DNA of 64,000 nt from Moritella marina ATCC 15381 (GTDB lineage: Bacteria > Pseudomonadota > Gammaproteobacteria > Enterobacterales > Moritellaceae), in the NCBI RefSeq assembly GCF_008931805.1, contig NZ_CP044399.1, positions 4,327,370 through 4,391,369 of the forward strand, given 5' to 3'. Under the pieces are notes generated by a model, which was given only the letters and a program-made list of their open reading frames with translations, ran no database searches and was not told the DNA's origin. Positions 33,974 through 42,914 of the stretch are shown here, piece after piece (within the stretch, counting starts at the first letter, position 1; the number at the start of each line of letters is the position of its first letter). The translations under genes were made by a program, and so were the position numbers.

Positions 33974-34618
33974 TTATGCTATTGGCCAGTATCCTGTAAT
34001 ACTGTCATTACCCAGTTGTACGGTCAAGTACACATCGGTATCGCCAGTGTTATAAACCATAATATCGATGAGTTTGTTTTCTTTAGCATCATGTAAATGA
34101 TAGAACTCAAATTGGCGGCCTGGATTTTCATCGGCATATTGCGAAGGTGCAGAGCTTCTAAAGTCTGTTCTATGGTGATAACCGACCGTTGCAATATCTT
34201 GCTGGTAATAATGCTCTGCATGCCAATCACCTAAGGACACCGGCTGTTGACTCGGTAATTCGGTGAAACCAGCTTCAAATACATCACTGAATAAATCTAA
34301 GTCGAATAACTGTGATACTTCATCACGGGTAAGTTCGAGACTGAGTTGGAAGTTATTATGGTCGTGACCTGGCAAGGTTAACCAAATATAATTCTGTTGC
34401 TCACCTTGCAGTTTAAAGCGTGGGTAATGTTGGTGCTCAAACTCAAATGTTTCAATCGCGATCACTTCAAATTTTTGTTGACGCACTTCACTTGGTAAAG
34501 TGAAACTGTCACTAAATTCGATAATATCCCCCAGAATCAATTTGCTGACGTGATTGAGTTCGCGGGTTGGGGTTGCTGGTGCAGATTTTTTAAATAAATT
34601 TTTGAAGAAACTCATCAT
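33974..34618 (-). CDS. yjfK: DUF2491 protein (YjfK-like)
   Basis: A 214-residue soluble protein matching E. coli YjfK/DUF2491 in pattern and context. It starts with a basic, phenylalanine-rich stretch (MSFFKNLFKKS), which could touch the membrane. Beta-rich segments follow (VIAIETFEFEHQHYPRFKL, YIWLTLPGHDHNNFQLSL) and GRQFEFYHLHDA. There is no catalytic motif I can point to. Function is unknown; the gene travels with PspA-like, DUF2170 and DUF350 genes. It is separated from the PspA-like gene by 147 bases containing a hairpin (34684-34723). Confidence 0.8.
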   Translation of the reverse strand: MMSFFKNLFKKSAPATPTRELNHVSKLILGDIIEFSDSFTLPSEVRQQKFEVIAIETFEFEHQHYPRFKLQGEQQNYIWLTLPGHDHNNFQLSLELTRDEVSQLFDLDLFSDVFEAGFTELPSQQPVSLGDWHAEHYYQQDIATVGYHHRTDFRSSAPSQYADENPGRQFEFYHLHDAKENKLIDIMVYNTGDTDVYLTVQLGNDSITGYWPIA

Positions 34619-34765
34619 GGCTCCTAAAATATTAAACCATTTAAGTGTTAAACCATTAAAAATTAAGGTTTAGCAGAATGACAAATAGGAACAGCACGTG
34701 TTTCCACAGTGACTGCTCCTATTGGGGATTAACTGACTAATTTATAAATTGATTAGTCGTTAAAC

Positions 34766-35458
34766 TTAGCTATTTTGCTTGGCTTTCAAACGCTCTAGTA
34801 CTGAGTTCGCGTTGCTCTGCTGTTGGCCAATGCCGGCTTCAGCTAGTTTCGCTTTTAGTGATTGGTCACTGCCTTCAGCATGTAGCTCATCTGCGGCAAC
34901 CATGCGATCATCAAAATCTTGCTGTTTTTGCTTAATACGCTCAAGTGAATCTTTTGCACTGAGCAGTTTTGAATTACTGGCGCTAAAGTTGTCGGTGATT
35001 GCTGATGTCGCTTTTTGTACACTATCCGTTGTTTTAACCATGGTTAATTGACGTTGGTGTTCAGCTAGCTGGCGTTCACTTTTTTTCACTAGATCTTTCA
35101 GTTTTGTTGCGCTGCTGGTAAAGCTATCTAGGTTTTGTTGCTGCTCGATAACTTCTTGCTCTAACTGAGCAATTTTTTCTGCTACTTCTAATGCAAGTGA
35201 CTCGTTACCAGCATTTAAGGCTTGTACTGCATAACCTTCGTGTTCAGTTAAGTTTGCTTTAACGCGTTCAAGTTCACGGCTTGATTGCATCTGCTTCGCC
35301 ATTACGTCAGTTAAATTACGTTTAGCGTTGGTTAAGTGCGTTTCTGCATCGCGAATTTCTTGTTCAAAGATACGCATTGAGTTTGCATCAACAATACCTT
35401 CACCTACTTCACGGGCGCCGCCGCGGATAGCGGTCATTATTTTCTTAAAAATGCTCAT
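34766..35458 (-). CDS. yjfJ: PspA/IM30-family protein (YjfJ-like)
   Basis: A 230-residue protein of the PspA/IM30 (ESCRT-III-like) family. It starts MSIFKKIMTAIRGGAREVGEGI, an amphipathic membrane-binding helix, then forms long coiled-coil helices (residues about 25-190) and a short C-terminal helix (QSNANSVLERLKAKQ). Such proteins coat and protect the inner membrane under stress. No pspF or pspBC is nearby and the neighbours are those of E. coli yjfJ, so this is the YjfJ branch rather than classical PspA. It lies 22 bases after the DUF2170 gene. Confidence 0.88.
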   Translation of the reverse strand: MSIFKKIMTAIRGGAREVGEGIVDANSMRIFEQEIRDAETHLTNAKRNLTDVMAKQMQSSRELERVKANLTEHEGYAVQALNAGNESLALEVAEKIAQLEQEVIEQQQNLDSFTSSATKLKDLVKKSERQLAEHQRQLTMVKTTDSVQKATSAITDNFSASNSKLLSAKDSLERIKQKQQDFDDRMVAADELHAEGSDQSLKAKLAEAGIGQQQSNANSVLERLKAKQNS

Positions 35459-35480
35459 AAACTTCTCCTTCGAAGTAGGG

Positions 35481-35894
35481 TTAAACTAAATAATCTGATA
35501 ACTCAGTAATAACTTCAAGACTGTTATCACTTAATACAACTAATTCGTGTTCGACATCGGCAATAGTTGATTGTACTGATAGTGCGCCGTATACCACATA
35601 CATATCGTCAATTTTAGCGAATGATGACAATGGCATTGGAATGTTCAGCTCTAACATAGCTTCTAACATTTCCACACGTTTTTCTGTTTTAACTTCGTTC
35701 TCGCCCCATAAATAAGCAATACAAAGAATTTGCTCATCAGTGACAGAAACAAAAATTGGAATTTCTTCACGACCTTCAACATCGACACGTAGTACATCAA
35801 CATCACCGGAAATAGGGGTGCAGTCAAACTTGTAACCAGTATCTGACTTGTCGCCAAGATCATTAAGATAATTTGCAATTTTATGTATGTTCAT
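35481..35894 (-). CDS. yjfI: DUF2170 protein (YjfI-like)
   Basis: A 137-residue acidic cytoplasmic protein of the DUF2170 family (E. coli YjfI). I take the ATG at 35894 (MNIHKIANYLNDLGD) because AAAGGA sits at the right distance; the ATG at 35912 lies inside an operator-like palindrome. Features include the conserved REEIPIFVSVTDEQILC and the C-terminal ELSDYLV. No catalytic motif is seen. It is first behind the promoter at 35933-35961 and leads the DUF2170-PspA-DUF2491-small protein transcript. Confidence 0.82.
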   Translation of the reverse strand: MNIHKIANYLNDLGDKSDTGYKFDCTPISGDVDVLRVDVEGREEIPIFVSVTDEQILCIAYLWGENEVKTEKRVEMLEAMLELNIPMPLSSFAKIDDMYVVYGALSVQSTIADVEHELVVLSDNSLEVITELSDYLV

Positions 35895-35907
35895 CTTGTT
35901 CCTTTTT

Positions 35908-35920
35908 GACATATTATGTC
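35908..35920. promoter_or_regulatory. Operator-like palindrome 1
   Basis: GACATATTATGTC, a 6-1-6 palindrome followed by TAAGTGG. It is the exact reverse complement of the copy at 35947-35959 and lies at about +6 to +18 of the predicted DUF2170 transcript. Confidence 0.7.
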
Positions 35921-35932
35921 TAAGTGGTATTA

Positions 35933-35961
35933 ACTTTAAGCCTCAAGACATAATATGTCAA
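35933..35961 (-). promoter_or_regulatory. Sigma-70 promoter of the DUF2170-PspA-DUF2491 operon
   Basis: On the minus strand: TTGACA (35961-35956, consensus), 17-base spacer, TAAAGT (35938-35933, four of six). The start would be near 35926, about 32 bases before the ATG at 35894. One palindrome overlaps the -35/spacer and another lies just after the start. Confidence 0.65.
35947..35959. promoter_or_regulatory. Operator-like palindrome 2
   Basis: GACATAATATGTC followed by AAGTGG; same 6-1-6 dyad as palindrome 1, with centres 39 bp apart. It overlaps the -35 hexamer of the DUF2170 promoter, a typical repressor position. Confidence 0.7.
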
Positions 35962-36097
35962 GTGGCTGGCGCTTAATTTATATTATTTTATAATACTAAT
36001 ATACAATCCGGTTACTTTATTTGGTTCGTAAACGGCGTGAAAGTTCACTGTCATCAATGAACTAGCATTTTGGTGCCTTTGAAGTAGCGTCAAAGGG

Positions 36098-36994
36098 TTA
36101 AATTAATAATGCGCTAAGAATAAAGGCGATAGATAAGTTAATAGCCATATCCATTGCCGCGATACCGACATTATTTTGTAAATCGACTTCTCTATTAATA
36201 TTCACGCCATTAAGAATAATTTTCTTGGCGATGATCGCTAAGATGGTAAAGGTGGTTAGCATGACTAAGCTAAACAACATCCACGATCCTAATGTTGTCA
36301 TCAGACTCTCGCTATCATAATAGATATAATTGCTGGCTATCGTTACCGAGATCGCAACCCCAATAAGGCAGCCGCCATGGCGCAGGGCAACGGCAATATT
36401 ATTGTCTTTAAAGGCTTGTTGCATCGTCGTGCCGAGGTTACCGCGTGAATAACGGTGTTCACGATAGCGCGTCATCAAGAGCATAACCGTTTGAGATATC
36501 AGGAACCCACTAAAGATAGCAATAAAGGTCATTAACTCTAAACCTTCAACCCATACAAGTGTTGAGCGAATGATTATCGCGGTCGCAATAGCAGCACACG
36601 CATCGACAATCGCGACGGCGACATTACGCTCGGCAACCTCGGTATTTTTATCCAGTCTATTAAGCGATACACGGTCATGGATCCAACGACCCAGTTTGAT
36701 CAAGACCAATCCGGCTAAACCATAAAGGCTTATACTGAGTACTTCTAACGGTAAGGTCGTAGCCTTTTCACCTGAAATAGCCCCTGATAGCACAATGCCT
36801 AAACCAAATGTAGCGCCGGCTAAACTAATACCAAAGGCAAAGTTATCGCGGGTGGCTAATTCATCAATGGTATCTATCTTGTCGACAGCGCCGGTGAAAA
36901 ATCGCATGGCAGATAAAAGCACTAAGGCGATGATAAGATCGACTGCTAAAAAAAGCAGTAGGTCCGATGATAAGAGCGTTTCAAAAACAGACAT
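36098..36994 (-). CDS. yjfL: DUF350-family membrane protein, two-repeat form (YjfL-like)
   Basis: A 298-residue inner membrane protein with about eight helices in two similar halves. Each half carries the DUF350 pattern of a charged turn followed by a helix beginning AxxxAGxxxGxxI or similar: DNFAFGISLAGATFGLGIVLSG in the first half and DNNIAVALRHGGCLIGVAISVTI in the second. E. coli YjfL is a single, shorter unit (about 130 residues), so this is a duplicated version. The gene is upstream of the DUF2170 gene on the same strand, 203 bases away, with an internal promoter and operators between. Function is unknown. Confidence 0.85.
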   Translation of the reverse strand: MSVFETLLSSDLLLFLAVDLIIALVLLSAMRFFTGAVDKIDTIDELATRDNFAFGISLAGATFGLGIVLSGAISGEKATTLPLEVLSISLYGLAGLVLIKLGRWIHDRVSLNRLDKNTEVAERNVAVAIVDACAAIATAIIIRSTLVWVEGLELMTFIAIFSGFLISQTVMLLMTRYREHRYSRGNLGTTMQQAFKDNNIAVALRHGGCLIGVAISVTIASNYIYYDSESLMTTLGSWMLFSLVMLTTFTILAIIAKKIILNGVNINREVDLQNNVGIAAMDMAINLSIAFILSALLI

Positions 36995-37184
36995 TAAAGG
37001 TTACCTTCTTTTACGATTTTAGCTGCCATCATCGCTTACTAATGATAAGTTTACTAAATAAATTAATATCGCTAATTAATAGCATGTAAGGCATAGCCTG
37101 TCTAGATGTGCATTGTTGATATAATCGTTGATATAAATTGTTGAATTAATTGGATCTCAAGCCTTAATTATATGGATGTCGTTT

Positions 37185-40052
37185 ATGAGTACAGAATGTC
37201 AAATTGTGGATGTGTTAGCAGATACTGGAAGTATGTATTGGCAACGTTGGTGCGACCGTAATAGCGCTGATCTCGCATTATTATCAGCCGAGCAAATAAC
37301 CCAAACTCAACGGGTATTTTCGTTAAGTGATTTTATTGCTGAAAGTTGTATTAACAACACTGGTTTACTTATCGATATTTGGCAGTCTGGTTTACTTTTG
37401 CAGGCATCACGTACCACAGAGGTTAAGCGCCATTTAAATATACAATTAACGGCTTGCGATTCTGAATCTAGCTTATTACGCACGGTACGACAATTTCGCC
37501 GTTTTCATATGTGCATTATCGCTTGGCGAGAGCTATTACAAGTTGCCGAATTAACGGAAAGTTTAGCCCATACTTCGCATCTGGCTGATAGTCTGATTGA
37601 AGGTGCATTAGATTGGTTATATCAATTACAGTGTAAAGAACAGGGCACACCGGTTAACGCTGAAGGCTTCAAGCAGCAACTGGTGATCTTAGCCATGGGT
37701 AAATTAGGTGGCGGTGAGCTTAACTTTTCATCTGACATTGATCTGATTTTTACTTACCCTGAGACGGGCGAAACTGTTGGTGCTGGGCGCAGTGTCGCCA
37801 ATCAGAAATTCTTCCAACGCCTAGGACAACGTTTAATTGCCGCTTTGCATCAATTTACAGCTGATGGTTTTGCTTATCGTGTCGATATGCGTTTGCGCCC
37901 GTTTGGTGATTCAGGCCCCTTAGTCATGAGCTTTAATGCATTTGAGGAATATTACCAAAACCAAGGACGAGACTGGGAACGTTATGCCATGGTTAAAGCC
38001 CGTGCATTGGGTGGTAATGCACAAACGCGGGTTGAATTAGAGCAGATATTAAGGCCGTTTATTTATCGTCGTTATGTGGATTTTAGTGCGATTGATGCAT
38101 TACGTAATATGAAAGCCATGATCAAAGCAGAAGTACGTCGTAAGGGGTTGAAGGATAATATTAAACTTGGCAGTGGTGGTATTCGTGAAGTCGAGTTTAT
38201 TGCCCAAACCTTCCAGCTTATTCGTGGTGGCCGTGAACCGGTATTACAAATAAAATCGTTATTAGCGACCCTTAAGGTATTGTTGTCTATTGGCGAACTG
38301 TCGAATGAGAGTTATACCGTACTGACCGAAAGTTACTGTTATTTACGTAAAGTGGAGAATATTCTTCAGCAAATAAATGATGCTCAAACGCAAACCTTAC
38401 CGCAATCAGACCTAGATCGTAGCCGCTTAATTAGCGTGTTAAATTATCCTGACTGGGATAGTTTTTATGTGCATGTTAATCAAGTCATGGCCAAGATAAA
38501 TAGTGAGTTTAGTCAGGTGATTGGTGGGGATGATGACGATCACGAAGAGTCACTGCCAGCATTAGATTTATGGCATTTAGAGTTATCTGCCGATGAAGCG
38601 GTTGCCTTGCTGGCTGAATATGACTTCACGGAGCAAGATGCGCAAACCTTTGCGCGTGATTTAATTCATTTTAAAAGTGATTGTGAACGTAAAACGGTGG
38701 GGCCACGTGGTCGCCAAACCATCGAGAAATTATTACCTAAACTGTTATTTTCTATTCTGAAAGTCGATGATCCCGTGGCCTTGTTACCGCGCATTATCGC
38801 GCTGTTATTGAAGATTTTAAATCGTACTGCGTATTTAGAATTGTTAGCAGAAAACGATTTAGCTTTAACGCAATTATTACGTTTGTGTAGTGCAAGTTCG
38901 ATGGTGGCGAAACAGTTATCGACACACCCAATATTATTAGATGAATTGTTAGTACCATCGCATCTATACCACCCAACCCCGTTACACCAATACCGCAGTG
39001 AATTACGTCAGTTTATGCTACGTATTCCCGAAGAAGATCACGAGCAGCAGTTAGAAGCATTACGTCAATTTAAGCAAACCCAATTACTGCGTATCGCTGC
39101 TGCGGATATTGCCGGTGAATTAGCGTTAATGAAAGTCAGTGATCACCTGACTTGGTTAGCGGAAGCCGTCATTGATAACGTGGTAAATCTGGCCTGGCAG
39201 CAACTGGAAGAAAAACACGGGGTGCCACATAACGTCGTCGAAACAGGCGAAAAAGGCTTTGCTGTCGTTGCTTACGGTAAACTTGGCGGTATCGAATTAG
39301 GTTATGGTTCGGATTTGGATCTGGTGTTTATTCATAATTGTGAAACAGCTGGCATGACTAATGGTGCGAAACAGATTGATAGCCGTCAGTTTTACCTGCG
39401 TCTGGCACAACGTATTATTCATATCTTTAGTACCCGTACCAGTACCGGTATTTTATATGAAGTGGATATGCGTTTACGTCCGTCAGGTAATTCGGGTGTG
39501 CTGGCTTGTCCGGTATCGCGATTCTTGGATTATCAGAGTAAAGAAGCCTGGACCTGGGAGCATCAATCACTGGTACGCACGCGTATTGTCTATGGTGACA
39601 AACTGATTCAAAAACGCTTTAGCGAGGTAAAGCGCAGTATTATTGCCACCCCGCGTGATACCGCTGAATTGCAAAAACAAGTGGTCGACATGCGTCTTAA
39701 AATGCGTAAACACTTATTAACAGCCAAAGCCGATGAATTTGATATCAAACAATCCGAAGGTGGTATTACTGATATTGAATTTATGATGCAGTATATCGTC
39801 TTGAATCATGCAGCCGAGATGCCGAAGATCCAGTTGTGGCCTGATAATGTCCGTATTATTAGCCGTTGTGTATCTGAAGGACTTATTAGTGAAGAGTTGG
39901 GGTCCAATTTAACGGCGAGTTATTGTCAGATGCGTGATGAGATCCACCGTCTTAATTTACTTGGTAAAAAGGGCGTAGTAGCGAATACTAGGTTTATTGC
40001 CCAGCGCAAAGTCGTGATGGATTATTGGCAGCAGTTATTTACTGTTGAATAA
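37185..40052 (+). CDS. glnE: Glutamine synthetase adenylyltransferase GlnE
   Basis: A 955-residue bifunctional enzyme that adenylylates and de-adenylylates glutamine synthetase in response to PII and glutamine. Two nucleotidyltransferase domains are visible: N-terminal GKLGGGELNFSSDIDLIF (removes AMP) near residue 170 and C-terminal GKLGGIELGYGSDLDLVF (adds AMP) near residue 700, each followed by the family repeat YxVDMRLRP. The ATG at 37185 is better spaced from GGA than the in-frame ATG at 37176. The length matches E. coli (946). With the NtrC-type sites at 7.3 kb it suggests a standard Ntr system. Confidence 0.96.
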   Translation: MSTECQIVDVLADTGSMYWQRWCDRNSADLALLSAEQITQTQRVFSLSDFIAESCINNTGLLIDIWQSGLLLQASRTTEVKRHLNIQLTACDSESSLLRTVRQFRRFHMCIIAWRELLQVAELTESLAHTSHLADSLIEGALDWLYQLQCKEQGTPVNAEGFKQQLVILAMGKLGGGELNFSSDIDLIFTYPETGETVGAGRSVANQKFFQRLGQRLIAALHQFTADGFAYRVDMRLRPFGDSGPLVMSFNAFEEYYQNQGRDWERYAMVKARALGGNAQTRVELEQILRPFIYRRYVDFSAIDALRNMKAMIKAEVRRKGLKDNIKLGSGGIREVEFIAQTFQLIRGGREPVLQIKSLLATLKVLLSIGELSNESYTVLTESYCYLRKVENILQQINDAQTQTLPQSDLDRSRLISVLNYPDWDSFYVHVNQVMAKINSEFSQVIGGDDDDHEESLPALDLWHLELSADEAVALLAEYDFTEQDAQTFARDLIHFKSDCERKTVGPRGRQTIEKLLPKLLFSILKVDDPVALLPRIIALLLKILNRTAYLELLAENDLALTQLLRLCSASSMVAKQLSTHPILLDELLVPSHLYHPTPLHQYRSELRQFMLRIPEEDHEQQLEALRQFKQTQLLRIAAADIAGELALMKVSDHLTWLAEAVIDNVVNLAWQQLEEKHGVPHNVVETGEKGFAVVAYGKLGGIELGYGSDLDLVFIHNCETAGMTNGAKQIDSRQFYLRLAQRIIHIFSTRTSTGILYEVDMRLRPSGNSGVLACPVSRFLDYQSKEAWTWEHQSLVRTRIVYGDKLIQKRFSEVKRSIIATPRDTAELQKQVVDMRLKMRKHLLTAKADEFDIKQSEGGITDIEFMMQYIVLNHAAEMPKIQLWPDNVRIISRCVSEGLISEELGSNLTASYCQMRDEIHRLNLLGKKGVVANTRFIAQRKVVMDYWQQLFTVE

Positions 40053-40067
40053 GCCTCATTTCTAATT

Positions 40068-40117
40068 AAAAAAGCGCTTGATGCAGGGGTTATGTTCCAT
40101 TTACCAAGCGCTTTTTT
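40068..40117. terminator. Bidirectional terminator between glnE and lpxL
   Basis: AAAAAAGCGCTTG (40068-40080) pairs perfectly with CAAGCGCTTTTTT (40105-40117) across a 24-base loop. T-runs on both strands suit both converging genes. Confidence 0.88.
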
Positions 40118-40138
40118 AGTTAATTGCCAGTAACTCGC

Positions 40139-41107
40139 TTATTTATACAAGCTCGGCTCACCTTCTGGGCGCGTTTTAAAACGACGATGCAACCACATGT
40201 ATTGCGGCACCTGTTCTAAAATTGATTGCTCACATTCTTTATTGCAGCGTTTGGCATCTTCAACTTCATCACCAGTAGGGAAGTTTTCCATTGGTGCACG
40301 TATCGTTAACTTATAACGACCATCGGCTAAGCGACAAGAAGATGCTGGATAAGTCTTGGTATTTTTACCCGAGGCAAATACTGTGGTACCTGTGATCGTA
40401 CAGGCTTTATCTACCGCGAAAAACGGCACGAATACACTACGACGTGGGCCGTAGTCATGATCAGGTGCGTACCATAATGGTTCACCTTCATCGAGTACGC
40501 GTAACATGCCTTTGATATCACGGCGGTTGATTAAGGCTTTATTTGACAGGGTACGGCCACGGCATTGTAAATATTCCATTAATGGATTTTTGTTCGGGCG
40601 GTAGATTGCATAAGCAGGTCGTAATAAACCAAAGATACGTGCCGATATTTCTAGCGATAAAAAATGTGATCCCAAGATCAACATACCGTTACCATCGGCT
40701 TTGGCTTGGTCTATATGCTCTTGGCCTTCGATCACCATATTCTGCTTAATACGCCAATCTGGCCAGAACCAAGCATTGGCAGTATCAATCACGGCTAAGC
40801 CAGTATATTCAAAATTTTCTTTGGCTAGCGCTTTGATCTCATCGGCTGATTTATCTGGAAAACTCAGGGCCAAATTTTGTTGTGCTGTTTTGAGACGCTT
40901 AGGGATGATTTTCATTACCAAGCGGCCTAATCCACGGCCTAGTACATTTTGCACCTTGTTGGGTAACAAAGAGATAAACCACAATAAAGTGGCGGCAAAG
41001 AGTAATGGCCAGTTTTTAGGGTGCAGGAAGCTCAATTCAAATTTGGTATTCTCTTTGGTAACCATCGATTTTTCGGATTTACGCTTGTTTGTCATTACAA
41101 TTCTCAT
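40139..41107 (-). CDS. lpxL: Lipid A late acyltransferase (LpxL/LpxM family)
   Basis: A 322-residue inner membrane enzyme that adds a secondary acyl chain to Kdo2-lipid IVA. A membrane helix (WPLLFAATLLWFISLL) lies near residues 33-48. The catalytic HX4E is in GSHFLSLEISAR near residue 150. Other family segments are AIYRPNKNPLMEYL, GEPLWYAPDHDYGPR and the C-terminal QYMWLHRRFKTRPEGE. The N-terminus has a basic stretch with several Met, so the true start may be the Met at residue 5 or 15. LpxL, LpxM and LpxP cannot be told apart safely by eye; a cold-adapted species could use an unsaturated chain. Confidence 0.88.
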   Translation of the reverse strand: MRIVMTNKRKSEKSMVTKENTKFELSFLHPKNWPLLFAATLLWFISLLPNKVQNVLGRGLGRLVMKIIPKRLKTAQQNLALSFPDKSADEIKALAKENFEYTGLAVIDTANAWFWPDWRIKQNMVIEGQEHIDQAKADGNGMLILGSHFLSLEISARIFGLLRPAYAIYRPNKNPLMEYLQCRGRTLSNKALINRRDIKGMLRVLDEGEPLWYAPDHDYGPRRSVFVPFFAVDKACTITGTTVFASGKNTKTYPASSCRLADGRYKLTIRAPMENFPTGDEVEDAKRCNKECEQSILEQVPQYMWLHRRFKTRPEGEPSLYK

Positions 41108-41235
41108 TTGCGCGAGTTAATACTCGCTATAGTTAGCCAGTGGTTAATATTAAGTTGTTGATATTAAGCTGTTTACGTAAGTGCTTAACATGTTGTTTTA
41201 TTAGTTGATATCGCTGCTACAGTGAATTTAAGATA

Positions 41236-41263
41236 TAAAAAAGGCGACTCAAATGGTCGCCTT
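41236..41263 (-). terminator. Terminator of tolC
   Basis: AAGGCGAC / GTCGCCTT stem within 41239-41262 with a 7-base loop; on the minus strand it is followed by a run of T. Just inside the gap the 8-base unit GTTATGTC is repeated about three times (41280-41300). Confidence 0.85.
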
Positions 41264-41302
41264 AGTATGCTAGATAACGTCGTTATGTCGTTATGTCGTT
41301 AT

Positions 41303-42640
41303 TTAGTTGCTTGTTTCTAACCCTGCATTAACTAAATTAATATCTTCAGCGTTCAACGTACCAGCGGCTTGTTTTAACTGTAACATACTAATGATGTAGT
41401 TATAACGTGATGCTGATAATGATTGCTTCGATTGGTATAAACTTTTCGTTGCGTTCAATACGTCAATAATTGTACGGGTACCTACACCAAAACCAGCTTC
41501 TGTTGCTTCTAACGCACTTTCAGATGATTTAACTGTTTGCTCGTAGGCTTTAATAGAACTTAATCCAGCCGTTACATTGTTGTAATAAGTACGAATTTGC
41601 GTTTGTACTTCACGACTTGCTTTGGTTAATTGTTCTTGGCTTGCAGTGACTTGGTAAACAGCTTGTTTTTCTGTCGACGTTACCGCGCCACCTGTGTATA
41701 GCGGCATGCTAAATTCGATACCGACATTACCAGAAGACACGACGCTTTCTGCATTTGTGCCGCTTTGGTTATCATCACCGTAGCTAGTATATTGAGCACC
41801 TGCATTTGCTACTAGGTTTAATGACATGTTATCAGCAGAGCTGGCTAAATCAACATTACCTTCAGCGATTTGCTTAGCAATACGTTGGATCTGAATCGAT
41901 AAGTTTTGATTGTTGGCTGTGTCTAGCCAGTTATTACGTTGACCGTTTGGTGCCGTAGGGCTAAAACGAGCAGTATTTAGTGGTGCGATATCGGTATGCG
42001 TTAAACCGGTAATTTCAGTGAGTGACTCATAGCTGTTCGCTAAGGTGTTCTCAGCATTAATTACTTCTGCTACTGATAAATCAAACGTTGATTGTGCTTC
42101 TAATACGTCAGTTTTATCCGTTAGACCTACATTGTAACGTTGGGTCGTTTGCTCTAATTGACGTTCTACCGCTTCTTTATTACGGTTAGAGAATTCTAGG
42201 GTATCGTTAGCGGTTAATACGCTAAAGTAAGCATTCGAAACACGTAAAATCAGGCTTTGTAGCTGTGCTTGAACGGCAAGTTCACTTTGTTCTGCTTGTT
42301 TCGCTGCTTGGCTAACATTGATGAAGTTACTTTCTTCATATAATGATTGTGTTAGACCAATACCAACAGTACTGGTTAGTGCATTTCCGTTTCCTGTTGC
42401 ATTAGTTTTGTAGTCACTAGTGATGCCGTAGCCTAAATCAGCACTTAGGCCAATTTGTGGTAAGTTTGACGCTTCTTGTTCAGTAATCTTCTCTAGTGCT
42501 GCATCACGGTTTGCTTGTGCTTCTAAGTAAAGAGGATCTTTGGTCAAGGCTTGTTCAAATATTTGCTGTAGATTATCAGCACTTGCTGAATGTGCAAAAA
42601 ATGCCAGACCGCAGGCTAGAAGAATTTTATTAAACTTCAT
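41303..42640 (-). CDS. tolC: Outer membrane efflux channel TolC
   Basis: A 445-residue outer membrane trimer that forms the exit duct for RND, ABC and MFS pumps and type I secretion. Signal peptide MKFNKILLACGLAFFAHSASA, then the two internally similar halves of the TolC fold: QALTKDPLYLEAQANRDAALEKI and the second-half GFGVGTRTIIDVLNATKSLYQSK. It is divergent from nudF, with the conserved order tolC-nudF-cpdA-yqiA-parE known from E. coli. It could serve the RND pump at 47.4-51.3 kb, which lacks its own outer membrane factor. Confidence 0.95.
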   Translation of the reverse strand: MKFNKILLACGLAFFAHSASADNLQQIFEQALTKDPLYLEAQANRDAALEKITEQEASNLPQIGLSADLGYGITSDYKTNATGNGNALTSTVGIGLTQSLYEESNFINVSQAAKQAEQSELAVQAQLQSLILRVSNAYFSVLTANDTLEFSNRNKEAVERQLEQTTQRYNVGLTDKTDVLEAQSTFDLSVAEVINAENTLANSYESLTEITGLTHTDIAPLNTARFSPTAPNGQRNNWLDTANNQNLSIQIQRIAKQIAEGNVDLASSADNMSLNLVANAGAQYTSYGDDNQSGTNAESVVSSGNVGIEFSMPLYTGGAVTSTEKQAVYQVTASQEQLTKASREVQTQIRTYYNNVTAGLSSIKAYEQTVKSSESALEATEAGFGVGTRTIIDVLNATKSLYQSKQSLSASRYNYIISMLQLKQAAGTLNAEDINLVNAGLETSN

Positions 42641-42914
42641 TGGTGGTTACCTTAAGTGTAAGTAGTTGCCGTTATGAATTCGCATAACAATAAGTAATGA
42701 TAACTGCTTAGTCAAATTAATAATTATCCAAAAGGGATAGTTAGTATTGATGTTTATTTTATACTAGGCGTTATCTCAAAGCTCGAGTTTTAAACGTTGA
42801 ATCAATATCGATATGGCATAATTAGTACAATTACTAGGTATTATCCTTAAACCCTAGCAGCCCACATGGTATTCACCGTAACCCTTTATTATCAGTATAT
42901 TTGAGGAGATGTAA

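Noticed and set aside
33630..36994. The yjf-like block as a classical Psp operon (pspABC with pspF)
   Set aside because: No PspB, PspC or PspF-like protein and no sigma-54 promoter is present; the partners are DUF2170, DUF2491 and DUF350.
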